Assembly (NCBI GenBank): GCA_910588015.1
Contig: CAJUOK010000001.1
Span: forward strand, 1 to 64,000
Direction of reading: 5' to 3'
Length of the DNA stretch: 64,000 nt
Origin: an uncultured Christensenellaceae bacterium
GTDB taxonomy: Bacteria > Bacillota > Clostridia > Christensenellales > UBA3700
Of this stretch, positions 16,051 to 27,073 are shown piece by piece. Under the pieces are notes generated by a model. It was not told where the DNA came from. It ran no database searches and saw only the letters and a list, made by a program, of their open reading frames with translations. Position numbers and translations under genes: made by a program. Numbering within the stretch: position 1 is the stretch's first letter; every line of letters starts with the position of its first letter.

Positions 16051-19000
16051 TTATTCTATTGATGATTCAACAAGAGCAATTTCTTCGTTTGTTAAACCAT
16101 ACAGATTGTAAATCATACAATCAATATCATAGCGCGTCTTGGTATATTCTCGCACGTTTTCACTAAGTGCGATTTTTACTAACGGAGTAACTTCGTCAAT
16201 AAACTTGCTCGGCAAATAAATAGGAAGGTTATCTATTTCATAGCCATTAACATTACTGTTAGTGCTTAACTTTTTATAGTACCAATTCATGAGTTTTGAA
16301 TTTAATAATGATAAGATAGCATAAATCTTTTCCTCTGAAACCATTAAGTAATTAACAGAATTGGCACAATATACTCCTGAATCAATAATCGTCATCTTAA
16401 GACGGTATTTTTCATTTACGCCAGTAATCCCTTGCATAACTATACGTTTACTGTTGCTATGCTTTGACTTTTCAGAATTATTCTCTCCTAGATAACTCTC
16501 CGCATCAAGATATAAGATTTCCCCTTGACTAATTGCATCTGTTATGCTGTACTGTTGAACTTGTGCTCCGCGAATCATCTTTGCATAATTACAATCTGTG
16601 CGAATATGCTTTTTATGGAAAGTTATATTCACTTCGCCCTCGTAACACTTAGAAACACTTTTCAATTTACATGCTTTACTTAATATTTTTCTAATGAGTG
16701 TTATATCTGTGTTCGAAAGAAGGGGAAGCGTTAAATATTCACTATCTATCTCATGTATTAGTTTCTGAGATAACACCACTTTCTCATTATTCAAATCAAC
16801 AAACTTATCATGATGAATTCTTAAATAAAATTCTCTATTTGTTTCATATCCCTTTGTGCATAGTAAAATACACACCGACATTTTAGCTGACTCAAAAACA
16901 CGTTTCTTTTCATTGTCCCGTTCGGGAAATGCCTCAATGATTTTTACAGTTTCTTTCGATAAAATATGTTTGCGCAAATTAGAAGCACTTAAATCACACA
17001 TAAATGCCATCGGAAATATATAACACAACTTACCCTGTGTTTTCAATAAATCTAATGCTCTCATTATAAACAATGAATACATATTTACAAACCGTCCTTT
17101 ACAGGGTTTGTACAAATCACATGATTTATAATATTCAATATCGCGTTCACTAACTACTATACTGGTATTCTGATTTTGTTTTTTATTTAAAATACCATAT
17201 GGCGGATTTGCAATTACTATATCGAATCCGTCTTTAACACCAAACATCCACTCCGGATCGAACCAATCGGTAGGCTCATTCTTAAAAGGAGCCCAACTGT
17301 AAAGTAATGCATATCTTTTTGAAGGTTGCTTCGTGAATTGGTCTATAGTGGCTTGCAACATCTCCTTTTGAATATTACCAAATTCTTCACGCAACTCAGA
17401 TTTTCTCTCAGAATCTGCATTAAAATATTCATCTCTAACTGCCTTCAATTTATCTATATGAGATTGATTCTCAAACATAGATAGTTGTTGTGCATTCTCG
17501 TCTAATTTAATTAAAGAATTCGCTATTATAAATTTAAAGTCTAGACTTGGTAATGGGTTAATTCCTCTATTGGGTTTATCATCATAGACAGTTTCCTCTA
17601 TAACAAGCGAAAGAAAACAACGTAATCGTGCTATCTCAACTGCAATTGGCTGAATATCAACACCAAAGATAGAATGTTGAATTACATTTAATTTGCGAAT
17701 ATAATTCAAATCTCCAATAGTAATTTTTTCCTCAATTTCTTTTCTCCATATAATATCTGCCGATGGAATTGACTTTTGCAACCATAACTTTGCATCTGGG
17801 TCGATTTCCTGAAGAATATACACTATCTTTTGCAACATTCCAATCGGGAATGCACCAGAGCCACATGCTGGATCCAGTACTGTAAGAGTATATAGTGCAT
17901 TGATTATCATTTTCTTTTCTTGATTGTCAAAAATTGCAAGATAATCATCGTCTTTTGAATAACTAATCAGCGCCTTCAATTTTATCTCATTAATCTCTGT
18001 CTTTGTTTTTAAATATTCGAGAATGCTATTATCAACCATATAATCGACAATGTCACGAGGAGTGTAAAAACTACCTGTGCTCTTTTTAACATTTTTGCCA
18101 GTTTCTTGATTAATCTCTGCAAGCAAATTCTCAAATATCCTTCCCAACATTTCTGGGTCAATAGACAACTCAATATCATAGGTAGTATTCTCATCTACAG
18201 TAAAGTTGTATTCGCCTAAAATATTATAAAAATCTATAAACCAATTATTTGGAATAGTTACCTGCCCATATTGCCCAGTCTGAGTTGCCGAAGAATATTT
18301 ATACTGGTCATCAATATGCGGACTAAACAATCCACCATTCAAATATGGTATTTGATTATAAATTTTCTCAGTTGCGAATTTACCTTTCCTTCTACGTTGA
18401 TTAGTATTAAGAAGTTCAAAGAACAATGGCTCTAATACATCATGATAGTAATTATTGCTCTTGCTTATTCCTACCAAAGAAAGAATCTCATCTGGAATTA
18501 ATGGAATTCCATTTTCACTTTTCTTCTCTCTTAAAAACCAACAGAAAATAATTCGACCAATAAGCCTAACTGCAAATTCTGCATATTTATTAGCGCTTGT
18601 TACCCCATATAAACCAAGTTCTCTCGCGAAATTCTTTCCATCTCGTTGACCACCAATGACTTTTGTAAAAGCCAATGCAATCTCATTATAGAATTGTTTA
18701 TTTACAACCTCAACTGAAAATCTACCAATAAGTTCTTCTAGCGAATCTACTTTTCCTTTAGCAATTAAGAACTGAAATGCCGTTTTAGTTTTTGTTCCAT
18801 AACCTAAAGCATAAGAATAACGACGTGGATTAGATAGAACTTTAACCACCTTATCACCATCGAATTCATACTTGCTTGTCAAAAGTGATAGACGGTAGTT
18901 CTCCATATCAGCATTTGCAAAAGCAACCAAAGCATTATTAATTCCCTGTCCTCTTAAAATACGGAACATTTCTTGTGTGATTGCAACACGTCTATTTTGA

Positions 19001-19212
19001 GTGCCTTCGTTTAGGATAACCTCATAAACATTTAACTCGCACTTCTTCGACTCGCCCAATAAAGTCACTTTATCAAATATATTGTTGTTGAATAGCACTT
19101 CATGTTTATCTGGAATAAAATCAGGCAATAAGATATCTTGAACAACATACATAAAGTTATCTATATGATATTCTTTCTTCAATATTTCCTCAGCCTCTTT
19201 ATTAGTCAGCAT
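16051..19212 (-). CDS. Eco57I-like adenine-specific DNA methyltransferase
   Basis: A 1053-aa class I SAM-dependent methylase. Motifs include TGSFYTPRDIVDYMV before the catalytic domain, SAM-binding DPACGSGAFPIGML near 450, and catalytic NPPYGIL near 665 (N6-adenine type). The C-terminal region looks like a target-recognition domain ending in a short helical tail. The N-terminal 350 residues carry no obvious nuclease motif, so it may be a modification subunit rather than a fused type IIG enzyme. It overlaps the helicase gene by 11 bases and is probably translated with it. It would mark host DNA so that the helicase/nuclease partners spare it. Confidence 0.88.
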   Translation of the reverse strand: MLTNKEAEEILKKEYHIDNFMYVVQDILLPDFIPDKHEVLFNNNIFDKVTLLGESKKCELNVYEVILNEGTQNRRVAITQEMFRILRGQGINNALVAFANADMENYRLSLLTSKYEFDGDKVVKVLSNPRRYSYALGYGTKTKTAFQFLIAKGKVDSLEELIGRFSVEVVNKQFYNEIALAFTKVIGGQRDGKNFARELGLYGVTSANKYAEFAVRLIGRIIFCWFLREKKSENGIPLIPDEILSLVGISKSNNYYHDVLEPLFFELLNTNQRRRKGKFATEKIYNQIPYLNGGLFSPHIDDQYKYSSATQTGQYGQVTIPNNWFIDFYNILGEYNFTVDENTTYDIELSIDPEMLGRIFENLLAEINQETGKNVKKSTGSFYTPRDIVDYMVDNSILEYLKTKTEINEIKLKALISYSKDDDYLAIFDNQEKKMIINALYTLTVLDPACGSGAFPIGMLQKIVYILQEIDPDAKLWLQKSIPSADIIWRKEIEEKITIGDLNYIRKLNVIQHSIFGVDIQPIAVEIARLRCFLSLVIEETVYDDKPNRGINPLPSLDFKFIIANSLIKLDENAQQLSMFENQSHIDKLKAVRDEYFNADSERKSELREEFGNIQKEMLQATIDQFTKQPSKRYALLYSWAPFKNEPTDWFDPEWMFGVKDGFDIVIANPPYGILNKKQNQNTSIVVSERDIEYYKSCDLYKPCKGRFVNMYSLFIMRALDLLKTQGKLCYIFPMAFMCDLSASNLRKHILSKETVKIIEAFPERDNEKKRVFESAKMSVCILLCTKGYETNREFYLRIHHDKFVDLNNEKVVLSQKLIHEIDSEYLTLPLLSNTDITLIRKILSKACKLKSVSKCYEGEVNITFHKKHIRTDCNYAKMIRGAQVQQYSITDAISQGEILYLDAESYLGENNSEKSKHSNSKRIVMQGITGVNEKYRLKMTIIDSGVYCANSVNYLMVSEEKIYAILSLLNSKLMNWYYKKLSTNSNVNGYEIDNLPIYLPSKFIDEVTPLVKIALSENVREYTKTRYDIDCMIYNLYGLTNEEIALVESSIE

Positions 19213-22200
19213 ATCTTAAATCCTCTGTAAACAATATTATTTCCGTTTGAGCATCAATGCTCTCAACTTTAGTTTTGATTTGTATTATGTAGTGAACAGG
19301 TATTCTCTGCTTTAACTCAGCAATTACCTCGGCTATTCCAGATTTCTTTATTGTAAGTCCCGCAAGATACTTCAATTCACCGTCACTTAAGTCGTCATAG
19401 GTTTTAATAACTTCTAGCAAATCTGTTATGTAATCTTTTTCAGTAGGACATATCGTTAGTAATTTTTGCAGATTTGCAATAGCCTCACTCTTGCGTTTAT
19501 TCAGTTTCACTTTAGGATATGGTTTGCGTATTTCTTCTCGCAAAATAGCAAACTTTTTATCTAGTGATTCATCAAACTCATAGCCTTTTTCATCTGTGGT
19601 CGCTTGGAACAGTTTTAACACTTGTTCTGGCGGAACTATTTTCGCCACAACCGCTTCACTATCTGCCATTGCAAATAATGAATTATTGCCCCTCTTAGCA
19701 AATGAAATAGCAACTTCTTCTTTTTGTCCTTTGCGTACTATTCTTGCTCTTTCTGGGATTTGCTTAATTTTATTCAACAAATCAGCATTGTGCTTAACAC
19801 TATTATAGATATTCCTAAACTCAACATCCCAACTCTTGTCACTATTCTCAGCATTTGCTTCATCATACTGTTTCTTAAAATAACTTTGCAAGGTTTCATC
19901 ATCCGTAAGAGTACGAGTGTCACTGCCCACAATATTGTTGATCAACATCATTTTAAGTGTTGATATACCTTTAATCAAGGTATTCTCTTCCCCTATATCT
20001 GTCGGGAAAAAGTTGAAAATATAAATATTATCAAACATCTTCTTGTTAATACGATTAATACGTCCTATTCTCTGCACAACTCTTGTAGGATTGTAAGGAA
20101 TATCATAATTAATGATTACTCCGGCACGATTTAAGTTAAAACCTTCACTCAAAGCATCCGTCGCAATAATTATGTCATAATCATTTAGTTGCTCTGATTC
20201 TTTGCAAGAAGCATCAAAGTTGCATTTTACTATGCTACGATCGACTTTTGTTGATCCACCTGTATAAAGAAGCGATCTAAATCCGTCATCATTAAGTCTA
20301 TTGTGTACATATTCAGCCGTGTCTGCATACGTCGAGAATACTACTATTTTTCGAGATGGATTTTCCTTCAATAATGATTTGATTTTTACCCTTATTTCAT
20401 TATACTTAGGATCATCACCTACATCATCACCTTCAAACCAATCTTTATATATTGTACGCAATAATTCCATATCACTTTTTACTGCAATAATGAAATCTTG
20501 TTTGAAATGATTAATTTCAAACGGAATTGCTTTCTTCTTGATTTTATCAACATCGAATCCATCTTCTGTTATACTATTTATAGCATCTATTGTTTCTTGA
20601 ATTTCTTCATCATCGGGATCAGGCAAGTAGCCACTTGTTTTTATTGGCACATATCCTTCATCCCACCATTTTATAATATTTTCATAAGATGCAATGATGC
20701 CTTTAAGTGTGGACTTGAATGCTGATTTAGAACTCTCAAATCTCATAACTAGCAATCGCTTTATGAACATTGCCAAGTTGCGTTGTACCAACTGTATGTT
20801 TATTTCATCGAATACTTGTCCATACTTATCCATAAATGCCTGTGGATTTATAAGGTAAGCAGATGGATTATATCGAGCGCTAATAAATTTATTACTTAGC
20901 CTATCAAGAGTATGTAGATATAACGCTCTAATATCTCCCAAATCATACTCCACTAATTCGGGACCTACTACTGTTGGGAATTGAATTCCTTGTAATTTTA
21001 GATCCTCAGCATATTCTTTTATTTCTTGTAAATCAATGCGACTTCTACGTATTATTACAGGATCTATAAGAATTCTGAGTTCTTGACTTAATTGATTTAA
21101 TTGTTGAACTATTTCGTTAGTCCTATTCTTCTTTCCCTCTTTTTCTAGTTGATTGTATCTTGCAATAAGCTCATGGAAACGCACACTCAAATTATCTACC
21201 GAATTAATCGTAGAACGACTTGGCGTTTGAAAGAGCTTAATCAAAGCGAACAAATCTTGCGGACGATTATTGTATGGGGTCGCCGTAAGCAAAATAACCT
21301 TATTCTCTGCATTTGAACGTGTAAGTTGGTGAAACATTTGATAGCTATCACTAAACTCATTGCGATATCTATGCGCCTCGTCGATTATATATAATATCGG
21401 ATTTGGATCTGACGCATAAGTTTTATACAACTCTTCAATTCGTCCACTGCTACAAACTTTTACGCCACGCAAACCAAAGTCTTGTTGATAATCATTCCAT
21501 TGCTCAACCAAATGCGGAGGCGCAATAATAATTGTGCGGCTTATATCTAGATTGCGAGCTATTGCAGAAGCTATAATTGACTTGCCAAGTCCTACAACAT
21601 CAGCGATAATTACACCGTTATTTTTATTTATACAGTCAACGCCATATTTGATCGCATCTAATTGATATTTTAAATTAGAGAATTTACCATAAGTAATTTC
21701 GTTTGGACTTATAACATTATTCTCTTCAATAGACGCATACAATTCAAAAAGTATGCGGATAAAAATATGGAAAGGAGACGGTTGAGCGAAAAGCCACAAT
21801 TTTTTCTTTACCTCATCAACAAATTCTGTATTTCCATCTTTTACACAGACATCAATAGACTTGCTGTCATTCCATAAAGTCTCGAATGTATCTTCATATT
21901 CCTCATACTTTACGTTGTCACTAAATCTCTCATTCATCTCGCCTTGTCCACGCAAACCATTATACGTGAAATTTGACGAGCCCGTAAAAACAACTCCCTT
22001 CTGATCTCCAAAGCAAGAGTGCTCATATTGATTTGTCAGTATGTACGCCTTCGCATGATTAGGCGTTCCAGTCAACCTAATCTCTAAAGACCCATCCATA
22101 ATTTTGGATAAAAACATTTTAAACACAGATTGACTATCAGTAGAATCAAACTCATCCGACAATGCTGATTTATTGAACATTTTTACAAAACTATCTATAT

Positions 22201-22492
22201 AGCTATTTTTCTTTTGAGAGTTGTTTAGTCTTGCATAACCTCTAACTGCGTAAGTCTCCAATGAATCATCTACACCATCTTTAACTGCACGGCATAATTC
22301 GTTAATTGCATCAGGATCAATAGTATTCCCAACAAGTATTCTTATCTTTTTATCCTTCAAATCTTCTGCCAACGCATTAAAGCCAGAGAAGTAGAAGAAC
22401 GCTGTTAGAATATCTACACGTTCTGCTTGCTTTAAAGAATTCTTCAACGACTCTACCATCGTCTTTTCACGATTATCTATTATTGATGCCAT
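19202..22492 (-). CDS. PLD-domain SF2 helicase, restriction-type
   Basis: A 1096-aa protein. Residues about 1-200 form a phospholipase-D-like domain with one HxK motif (PNHAKAYIL) followed by FTGSSNFTYNGL, as in PLD-type nucleases. A SNF2/DEAH-type helicase follows: DVVGLGKS (Walker A), IIDEAHRYRNEF, LLTATPYNN, SEGFNLNRAG and QRIGRINRI. Such proteins pair with large adenine methylases in restriction-like defence systems. The start is preceded by AGGAGATGAA. It is the first gene of a five-gene operon and has its own strong promoter, so it is separate from the Wadjet genes upstream. Confidence 0.87.
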   Translation of the reverse strand: MASIIDNREKTMVESLKNSLKQAERVDILTAFFYFSGFNALAEDLKDKKIRILVGNTIDPDAINELCRAVKDGVDDSLETYAVRGYARLNNSQKKNSYIDSFVKMFNKSALSDEFDSTDSQSVFKMFLSKIMDGSLEIRLTGTPNHAKAYILTNQYEHSCFGDQKGVVFTGSSNFTYNGLRGQGEMNERFSDNVKYEEYEDTFETLWNDSKSIDVCVKDGNTEFVDEVKKKLWLFAQPSPFHIFIRILFELYASIEENNVISPNEITYGKFSNLKYQLDAIKYGVDCINKNNGVIIADVVGLGKSIIASAIARNLDISRTIIIAPPHLVEQWNDYQQDFGLRGVKVCSSGRIEELYKTYASDPNPILYIIDEAHRYRNEFSDSYQMFHQLTRSNAENKVILLTATPYNNRPQDLFALIKLFQTPSRSTINSVDNLSVRFHELIARYNQLEKEGKKNRTNEIVQQLNQLSQELRILIDPVIIRRSRIDLQEIKEYAEDLKLQGIQFPTVVGPELVEYDLGDIRALYLHTLDRLSNKFISARYNPSAYLINPQAFMDKYGQVFDEINIQLVQRNLAMFIKRLLVMRFESSKSAFKSTLKGIIASYENIIKWWDEGYVPIKTSGYLPDPDDEEIQETIDAINSITEDGFDVDKIKKKAIPFEINHFKQDFIIAVKSDMELLRTIYKDWFEGDDVGDDPKYNEIRVKIKSLLKENPSRKIVVFSTYADTAEYVHNRLNDDGFRSLLYTGGSTKVDRSIVKCNFDASCKESEQLNDYDIIIATDALSEGFNLNRAGVIINYDIPYNPTRVVQRIGRINRINKKMFDNIYIFNFFPTDIGEENTLIKGISTLKMMLINNIVGSDTRTLTDDETLQSYFKKQYDEANAENSDKSWDVEFRNIYNSVKHNADLLNKIKQIPERARIVRKGQKEEVAISFAKRGNNSLFAMADSEAVVAKIVPPEQVLKLFQATTDEKGYEFDESLDKKFAILREEIRKPYPKVKLNKRKSEAIANLQKLLTICPTEKDYITDLLEVIKTYDDLSDGELKYLAGLTIKKSGIAEVIAELKQRIPVHYIIQIKTKVESIDAQTEIILFTEDLRYAD

Positions 22493-22553
22493 TTCATCTC
22501 CTAGTAAAACATCTCATACTTAATACTTCATCTACTTTAAATGAATTACGATT

Positions 22554-22582
22554 ATTATAGCATGTTTACTTAAAATCCGCAA
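22554..22582 (-). promoter_or_regulatory. Promoter of the helicase-methylase-nuclease-ATPase operon
   Basis: On the minus strand TTGCGG and TATAAT are separated by 17 bases, 62 bases before the helicase ATG and after the jetD stop. This makes the downstream five genes an independent transcription unit. Confidence 0.65.
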
Positions 22583-22653
22583 TACTTTTCATATCGCTTG
22601 TTTATGATTCCAATTATACGCTACTTAAATCATTAACAGCACGAATCTATATG

Positions 22654-23844
22654 CTAATCTAGAATTTCCTGCTCCAATTTTACATTGTGTTCCAACATAT
22701 ATTCTATTACATCCCAAAACTGAATGAATCGGTTATCTTGTTTCATTAACTCTAAACGTCTCTTATCATTATCCGTTAATTTCTTTACATATCCACTCTT
22801 AGTCTCTAACTCTGCGACTCCCATTTTATAAGGCTTGAATGGGATTCCTGTCGCTTCCTTGAGATGATTAAGAATATAGAATCCTCCCGCATCAATATCT
22901 CCAAAATGATAGTATTCGCCTTGTGGGAATATATCCTTTATTCTTTGTAGTAGCATATTCTTTGTATGATTATGATATCCTCCTAGATATATAATCAAAG
23001 CCTTGCTATCTTGCATTCCGTAAAATGACGTCAGATTTTCAACTGTGATAACTCTTTCTGCGGAAATCTCTATTGGGACTAGCGCCTTTATCATTTCGTC
23101 TGATAAAGCATACTCAAATCCTAACGAGTCTAAATCTATAGTTGCATTGTTTAGTTTAAAAACGAAAGCATTCTTTATCAAAACATAAGTAGAGTTTTTT
23201 ACTATGTTATACTCCGCTAAAATATCATCATCAGATTCAGCGTTACACTGCGCATCAAAATCCTTAATTACCTTTGCTACTTTGCCTTTAATCTTTTCAA
23301 ACACTTTGGAATCTCCATATACTTTGACTGAAAAATCCCTAATTCTAGTTTCTTGCTGAAGTTCTACTATTGCCTTCAAGCCTTTTAGAATACTTTTCAA
23401 TTGATTAGCGTCATCAAAATATTTTTTTGGATATACATATTTATTCGCAATATTTTCTTGACAAAACTCTATAAATTCTGCAATAAACCCCGAACAATTC
23501 TCGTTGCGCAAGACTTGCTTTACATTAGCAAGTTCATCTTTAGGATTATATCTTTTTAAGTAATTATATACTGCCCCAACGTTTTCGATATTCAATGTCA
23601 ACGATTCAAAATCATCGTTCTTATCCCATTTTACGAGAATAAACCCATTATTCTCCAATTTGCGCAAAGTAGCGTCATTACTTGCTCGATAATTGTATGA
23701 ATCAGGCCTAGCGTATGTAGATAATTCTTTATTTTTTGTAGTCAATCTAATCTGTCTGTTATTCTTACTCCCGACAGTTGACAAAACGCTTCTTTCATAT
23801 TGATTCAAGAGTTTATTCAGTAAATCTTTTTCAAAGTCTGCCAT
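22654..23844 (-). CDS. jetD: Wadjet nuclease subunit JetD
   Basis: A 396-aa protein. The C-terminal half is a Toprim-like nuclease: glutamate in TVENLTSFYG near 270, the YLGGYHN segment, and the acidic loop HFGDIDAGG near 313. The N-terminal half is winged-helix-like. JetD is the topoisomerase-VI-like nuclease that cuts circular DNA after JetABC extrude it (established for Wadjet). It is the last gene of the four-gene operon, 7 bases behind jetC, with GAGG before the start. Confidence 0.88.
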   Translation of the reverse strand: MADFEKDLLNKLLNQYERSVLSTVGSKNNRQIRLTTKNKELSTYARPDSYNYRASNDATLRKLENNGFILVKWDKNDDFESLTLNIENVGAVYNYLKRYNPKDELANVKQVLRNENCSGFIAEFIEFCQENIANKYVYPKKYFDDANQLKSILKGLKAIVELQQETRIRDFSVKVYGDSKVFEKIKGKVAKVIKDFDAQCNAESDDDILAEYNIVKNSTYVLIKNAFVFKLNNATIDLDSLGFEYALSDEMIKALVPIEISAERVITVENLTSFYGMQDSKALIIYLGGYHNHTKNMLLQRIKDIFPQGEYYHFGDIDAGGFYILNHLKEATGIPFKPYKMGVAELETKSGYVKKLTDNDKRRLELMKQDNRFIQFWDVIEYMLEHNVKLEQEILD

Positions 23845-23851
23845 TTGTCCT

Positions 23852-26800
23852 CTAAATATCTCCCTTCATTGATTGAACTATCACTTGATTCTTTTGCCTT
23901 ATCAATCCAATTACCGTATCCATATAACTTGCAAGTGATGACATTCTATTTGCTGGCACTACTATAATAAGCTGTATATTTAATTTTTTATAGAACTCCA
24001 TGAGAGAATTTATTCTGCTTTCATCCATATTATTAAATGCCTCATCAAATATTACAGTACAAGTACTTGATTCTTGATTCTTTTTCATTAACTGATCGAA
24101 ACAAGCCGCTATAATGACGTAAAACGGTGTTTGAGTCTCACCGCCACTCTTTTCTCTATGAGTTTTGGAAAAATATGACTCTGATCCATATTTATTTGTT
24201 GTCTTTACGTCAAAACGCATATAACTACGATAATCTAGGTATCGTTGTAATTTCTTTTCCGATTCCGTTCCATTATGTTCTGCTATAATATTATCAAATA
24301 ATCGACGCATTATATCCTGATCCCTAGCGTTTAATAACTCATCAATAAGTGTGTTGGCTTCTATCACTTTTCCCGATGTTATAATGCGATAATAATCTTT
24401 CATCTCATCATCTGCAGAAGCCTCATACGTGAATTGATAAATTTCGCTAGCTGACCCGAACGGATTGTTTTTTAAATTCTTATTAACCATGGATAACGTC
24501 TTTTTCGCTTCATCTATCTTATACGCAAGTTTATCAATAAAATCGTTTTTAAATCCTATCATACATCTTTCATAAGCAGTATTTGCTCTATCTCTAAACT
24601 CAATAAGGTTTCTATCTTTTAGTTTATGATATTCCCTAACGAAATCAACTACGTTTTCTATGGTGAGAGGCATGCTAGGCGCATAGTTTGTAACATACTC
24701 TCGCATTCCATTTTCTATATCTCTTTTGCAAGCATTATTATAATTTTTCGCCCTTTCTAAATCCTTCCATGCCAAATTTTCATCAATCTTATTATTTATG
24801 ATATATCTAGTCTTGTATCTTTCATAATTTATAGGATCAACATGAGCCATTCTCTCGTCAAAATCGTTTTTCTTATTTTCAAGATTAAATTTAGCATCTC
24901 TTATTTCTACACCTTTCGCTCCCTGTTTAGCATTTAGTTGAGCTATTTTCGTTTTATATTCTTTCTGTATTGCTATCAATTTATTTAACTTATCTCTTAC
25001 TCCATCAAGTTTATCTTGGATTTCAAGTAATCCTCTATCTTGTTTATCTGATTCTATCTCAATTGCGAGCCGTTCTCTTAAGTCTCCATATTCTCTTGAA
25101 CTATGCCATATATTATCATCAATTTTTAATAATTCATAAATATGAGAATTATTTAGTAAATATTCTTCCCCCTCCAATTTGCGCTTTATATTTTCCAATT
25201 GATTCTTTCTATTCCTCAATTCTTTTAATTGCTCTTCCAATATATGTTCTCTTTTTGAAATCGAATCTTTACCGATATAAGGAATTTTATAGATTGCCGG
25301 ATTAATGTTTCTAGCCGTTCTATTTTTATACAACATACCACTATCTGTGATCGCAGTATCGTGATTTTTTAACTCTTCAATAGTATCTACGCCAATAACT
25401 TTACTGAGTAACATATGTGCAGCAAATCTTGCATATTTATTTTCTATATCCAATTTAGCGTACAAACTATTAGAATCTGCTTCAATATTTTTCGTTTCTG
25501 ATTTGCAATTCACAATACCAACGCCATATATATTTTCTTTCTGCTTATACTCCTCATAAATAGCCACTGCATCATCATAATATTTGGGATCGAGTATTAA
25601 ATTAAATCTCTGCGTGTTTAAATATCCCTCAATTGCATTGATCCAACGAGAATCATTAATCTCTATGTATTCACACAACGGACGGACATCAATCTCTCTA
25701 TCATACTTTTTGAATAATCCATTGCGAACTAAGGCAAGTAATTTCGTCACCTTAACGTCATATGTATTCTTGCCTTTTCTTATATTCTCAAGTTCATCAT
25801 TTAAACTTAAAATATTTGCGTTGTTTTCAGAAATTAAATCATCGCACTTTCTCAATTCTTTAAATATATCCGTTCTTTTTTTATCTAACTCTATCTTGTA
25901 TTCTCTTATATGTTCTTTCAAGAGAGCATAATTATCATTCTTTATATCCTCATTGAAACGATATTTAAAGTCAAATGTCGATATAATCTTTTTTTCATCC
26001 GATAATAGATGTTCAAGTCTTCCTATCTCTTTAGCTAATAATTCACATTTATTTTTTATTTGTTCAAACTTATCTTGTTTCTCTCTTAATGCTCTAACTT
26101 TATCATTGTGCAATAGACTTCTTTCTTGTTCTTTTTCAAAATCAATCTCGGCATCATTCGTTTCAGCATATTTATCCATCTCAGCAATTGAATCACTTAT
26201 TTTATTCAGATCCTTTTCATATCTTACAAGTAAATCCTTTTGCCTATTTATATCAATCTCAATTTGTAGTATGGATAGATAGCGCATAACCTTATCATTC
26301 TCGTCATACTTTTCAGCCTTATCAATAAATCGTTCCAATACTTCAATTTTCTTTTGTTCTTTATCAAGTTGAGCCTTAATATCTCTATAGCTACGAAACT
26401 CTTCCATCAACGAATCCACATCGATGTTATCTTCTTTAAGTAGAAAATCATTTACAAAAGTTGACACTTCATTTATCGGCTTAAATGCAATTGCTTTTCT
26501 CAACAACGTGATATACTTGTCTGCATCATCAAGCTTTAATATATCTCTGCAGATTGTTCTACGTCTTTCTTTTTTAGCATTAAGTCCATTTTCTGAAAAT
26601 TCAACTTTTTCATCTTTCATTTTCTTTTTAAATTCGGAAAAGGTATTAATTTTATTGTTATCAATAAAATCTTCATTGCGGATTTGTCTATTTTGAATAA
26701 CGTAAAACATATCTTTAGGCTTATTACTTCCATCTACCATTTCAATTACAGCGCCTAAAATCATATATCTCTCATCTTCTTTAAACTCAAGAGCAATATG

Positions 26801-27073
26801 GCATACCACATCTGATGATCTTAAAGCCTCATTTCCTTCACCTTCATTTCCAAGTTTCCCTCGAATATATGTTTCAAGTGTTCGTTTCGCATCAATATTT
26901 GCAGCATTATTAAAGCACTTGTCATCTCCACCTGAAAGTACAAAATATATTGCATCTATCAAGGTTGATTTTCCGCAGGCATTTTCGCCTGTAATTAAAG
27001 TATTACCAAATACATCAATCGTGACGTCGGTGAAAATATGCCAATTAATTAGTTTAATCTTCGTCAATTTCAT
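23852..27073 (-). CDS. jetC: Wadjet SMC subunit JetC
   Basis: A 1073-aa MukB-like SMC ATPase. Walker A is GENACGKSTLIDAIYF near residue 30. Long coiled coils lie on both sides of a central hinge (about 440-620). The ABC signature is EKSGGETQTPFY and Walker B is CTVIFDEAFNNMDES near the C-terminus. It drives loop extrusion on plasmid-sized circles together with the JetA kleisin and JetB. Its start overlaps jetB by 20 bases, indicating coupled translation. Confidence 0.93.
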   Translation of the reverse strand: MKLTKIKLINWHIFTDVTIDVFGNTLITGENACGKSTLIDAIYFVLSGGDDKCFNNAANIDAKRTLETYIRGKLGNEGEGNEALRSSDVVCHIALEFKEDERYMILGAVIEMVDGSNKPKDMFYVIQNRQIRNEDFIDNNKINTFSEFKKKMKDEKVEFSENGLNAKKERRRTICRDILKLDDADKYITLLRKAIAFKPINEVSTFVNDFLLKEDNIDVDSLMEEFRSYRDIKAQLDKEQKKIEVLERFIDKAEKYDENDKVMRYLSILQIEIDINRQKDLLVRYEKDLNKISDSIAEMDKYAETNDAEIDFEKEQERSLLHNDKVRALREKQDKFEQIKNKCELLAKEIGRLEHLLSDEKKIISTFDFKYRFNEDIKNDNYALLKEHIREYKIELDKKRTDIFKELRKCDDLISENNANILSLNDELENIRKGKNTYDVKVTKLLALVRNGLFKKYDREIDVRPLCEYIEINDSRWINAIEGYLNTQRFNLILDPKYYDDAVAIYEEYKQKENIYGVGIVNCKSETKNIEADSNSLYAKLDIENKYARFAAHMLLSKVIGVDTIEELKNHDTAITDSGMLYKNRTARNINPAIYKIPYIGKDSISKREHILEEQLKELRNRKNQLENIKRKLEGEEYLLNNSHIYELLKIDDNIWHSSREYGDLRERLAIEIESDKQDRGLLEIQDKLDGVRDKLNKLIAIQKEYKTKIAQLNAKQGAKGVEIRDAKFNLENKKNDFDERMAHVDPINYERYKTRYIINNKIDENLAWKDLERAKNYNNACKRDIENGMREYVTNYAPSMPLTIENVVDFVREYHKLKDRNLIEFRDRANTAYERCMIGFKNDFIDKLAYKIDEAKKTLSMVNKNLKNNPFGSASEIYQFTYEASADDEMKDYYRIITSGKVIEANTLIDELLNARDQDIMRRLFDNIIAEHNGTESEKKLQRYLDYRSYMRFDVKTTNKYGSESYFSKTHREKSGGETQTPFYVIIAACFDQLMKKNQESSTCTVIFDEAFNNMDESRINSLMEFYKKLNIQLIIVVPANRMSSLASYMDTVIGLIRQKNQVIVQSMKGDI

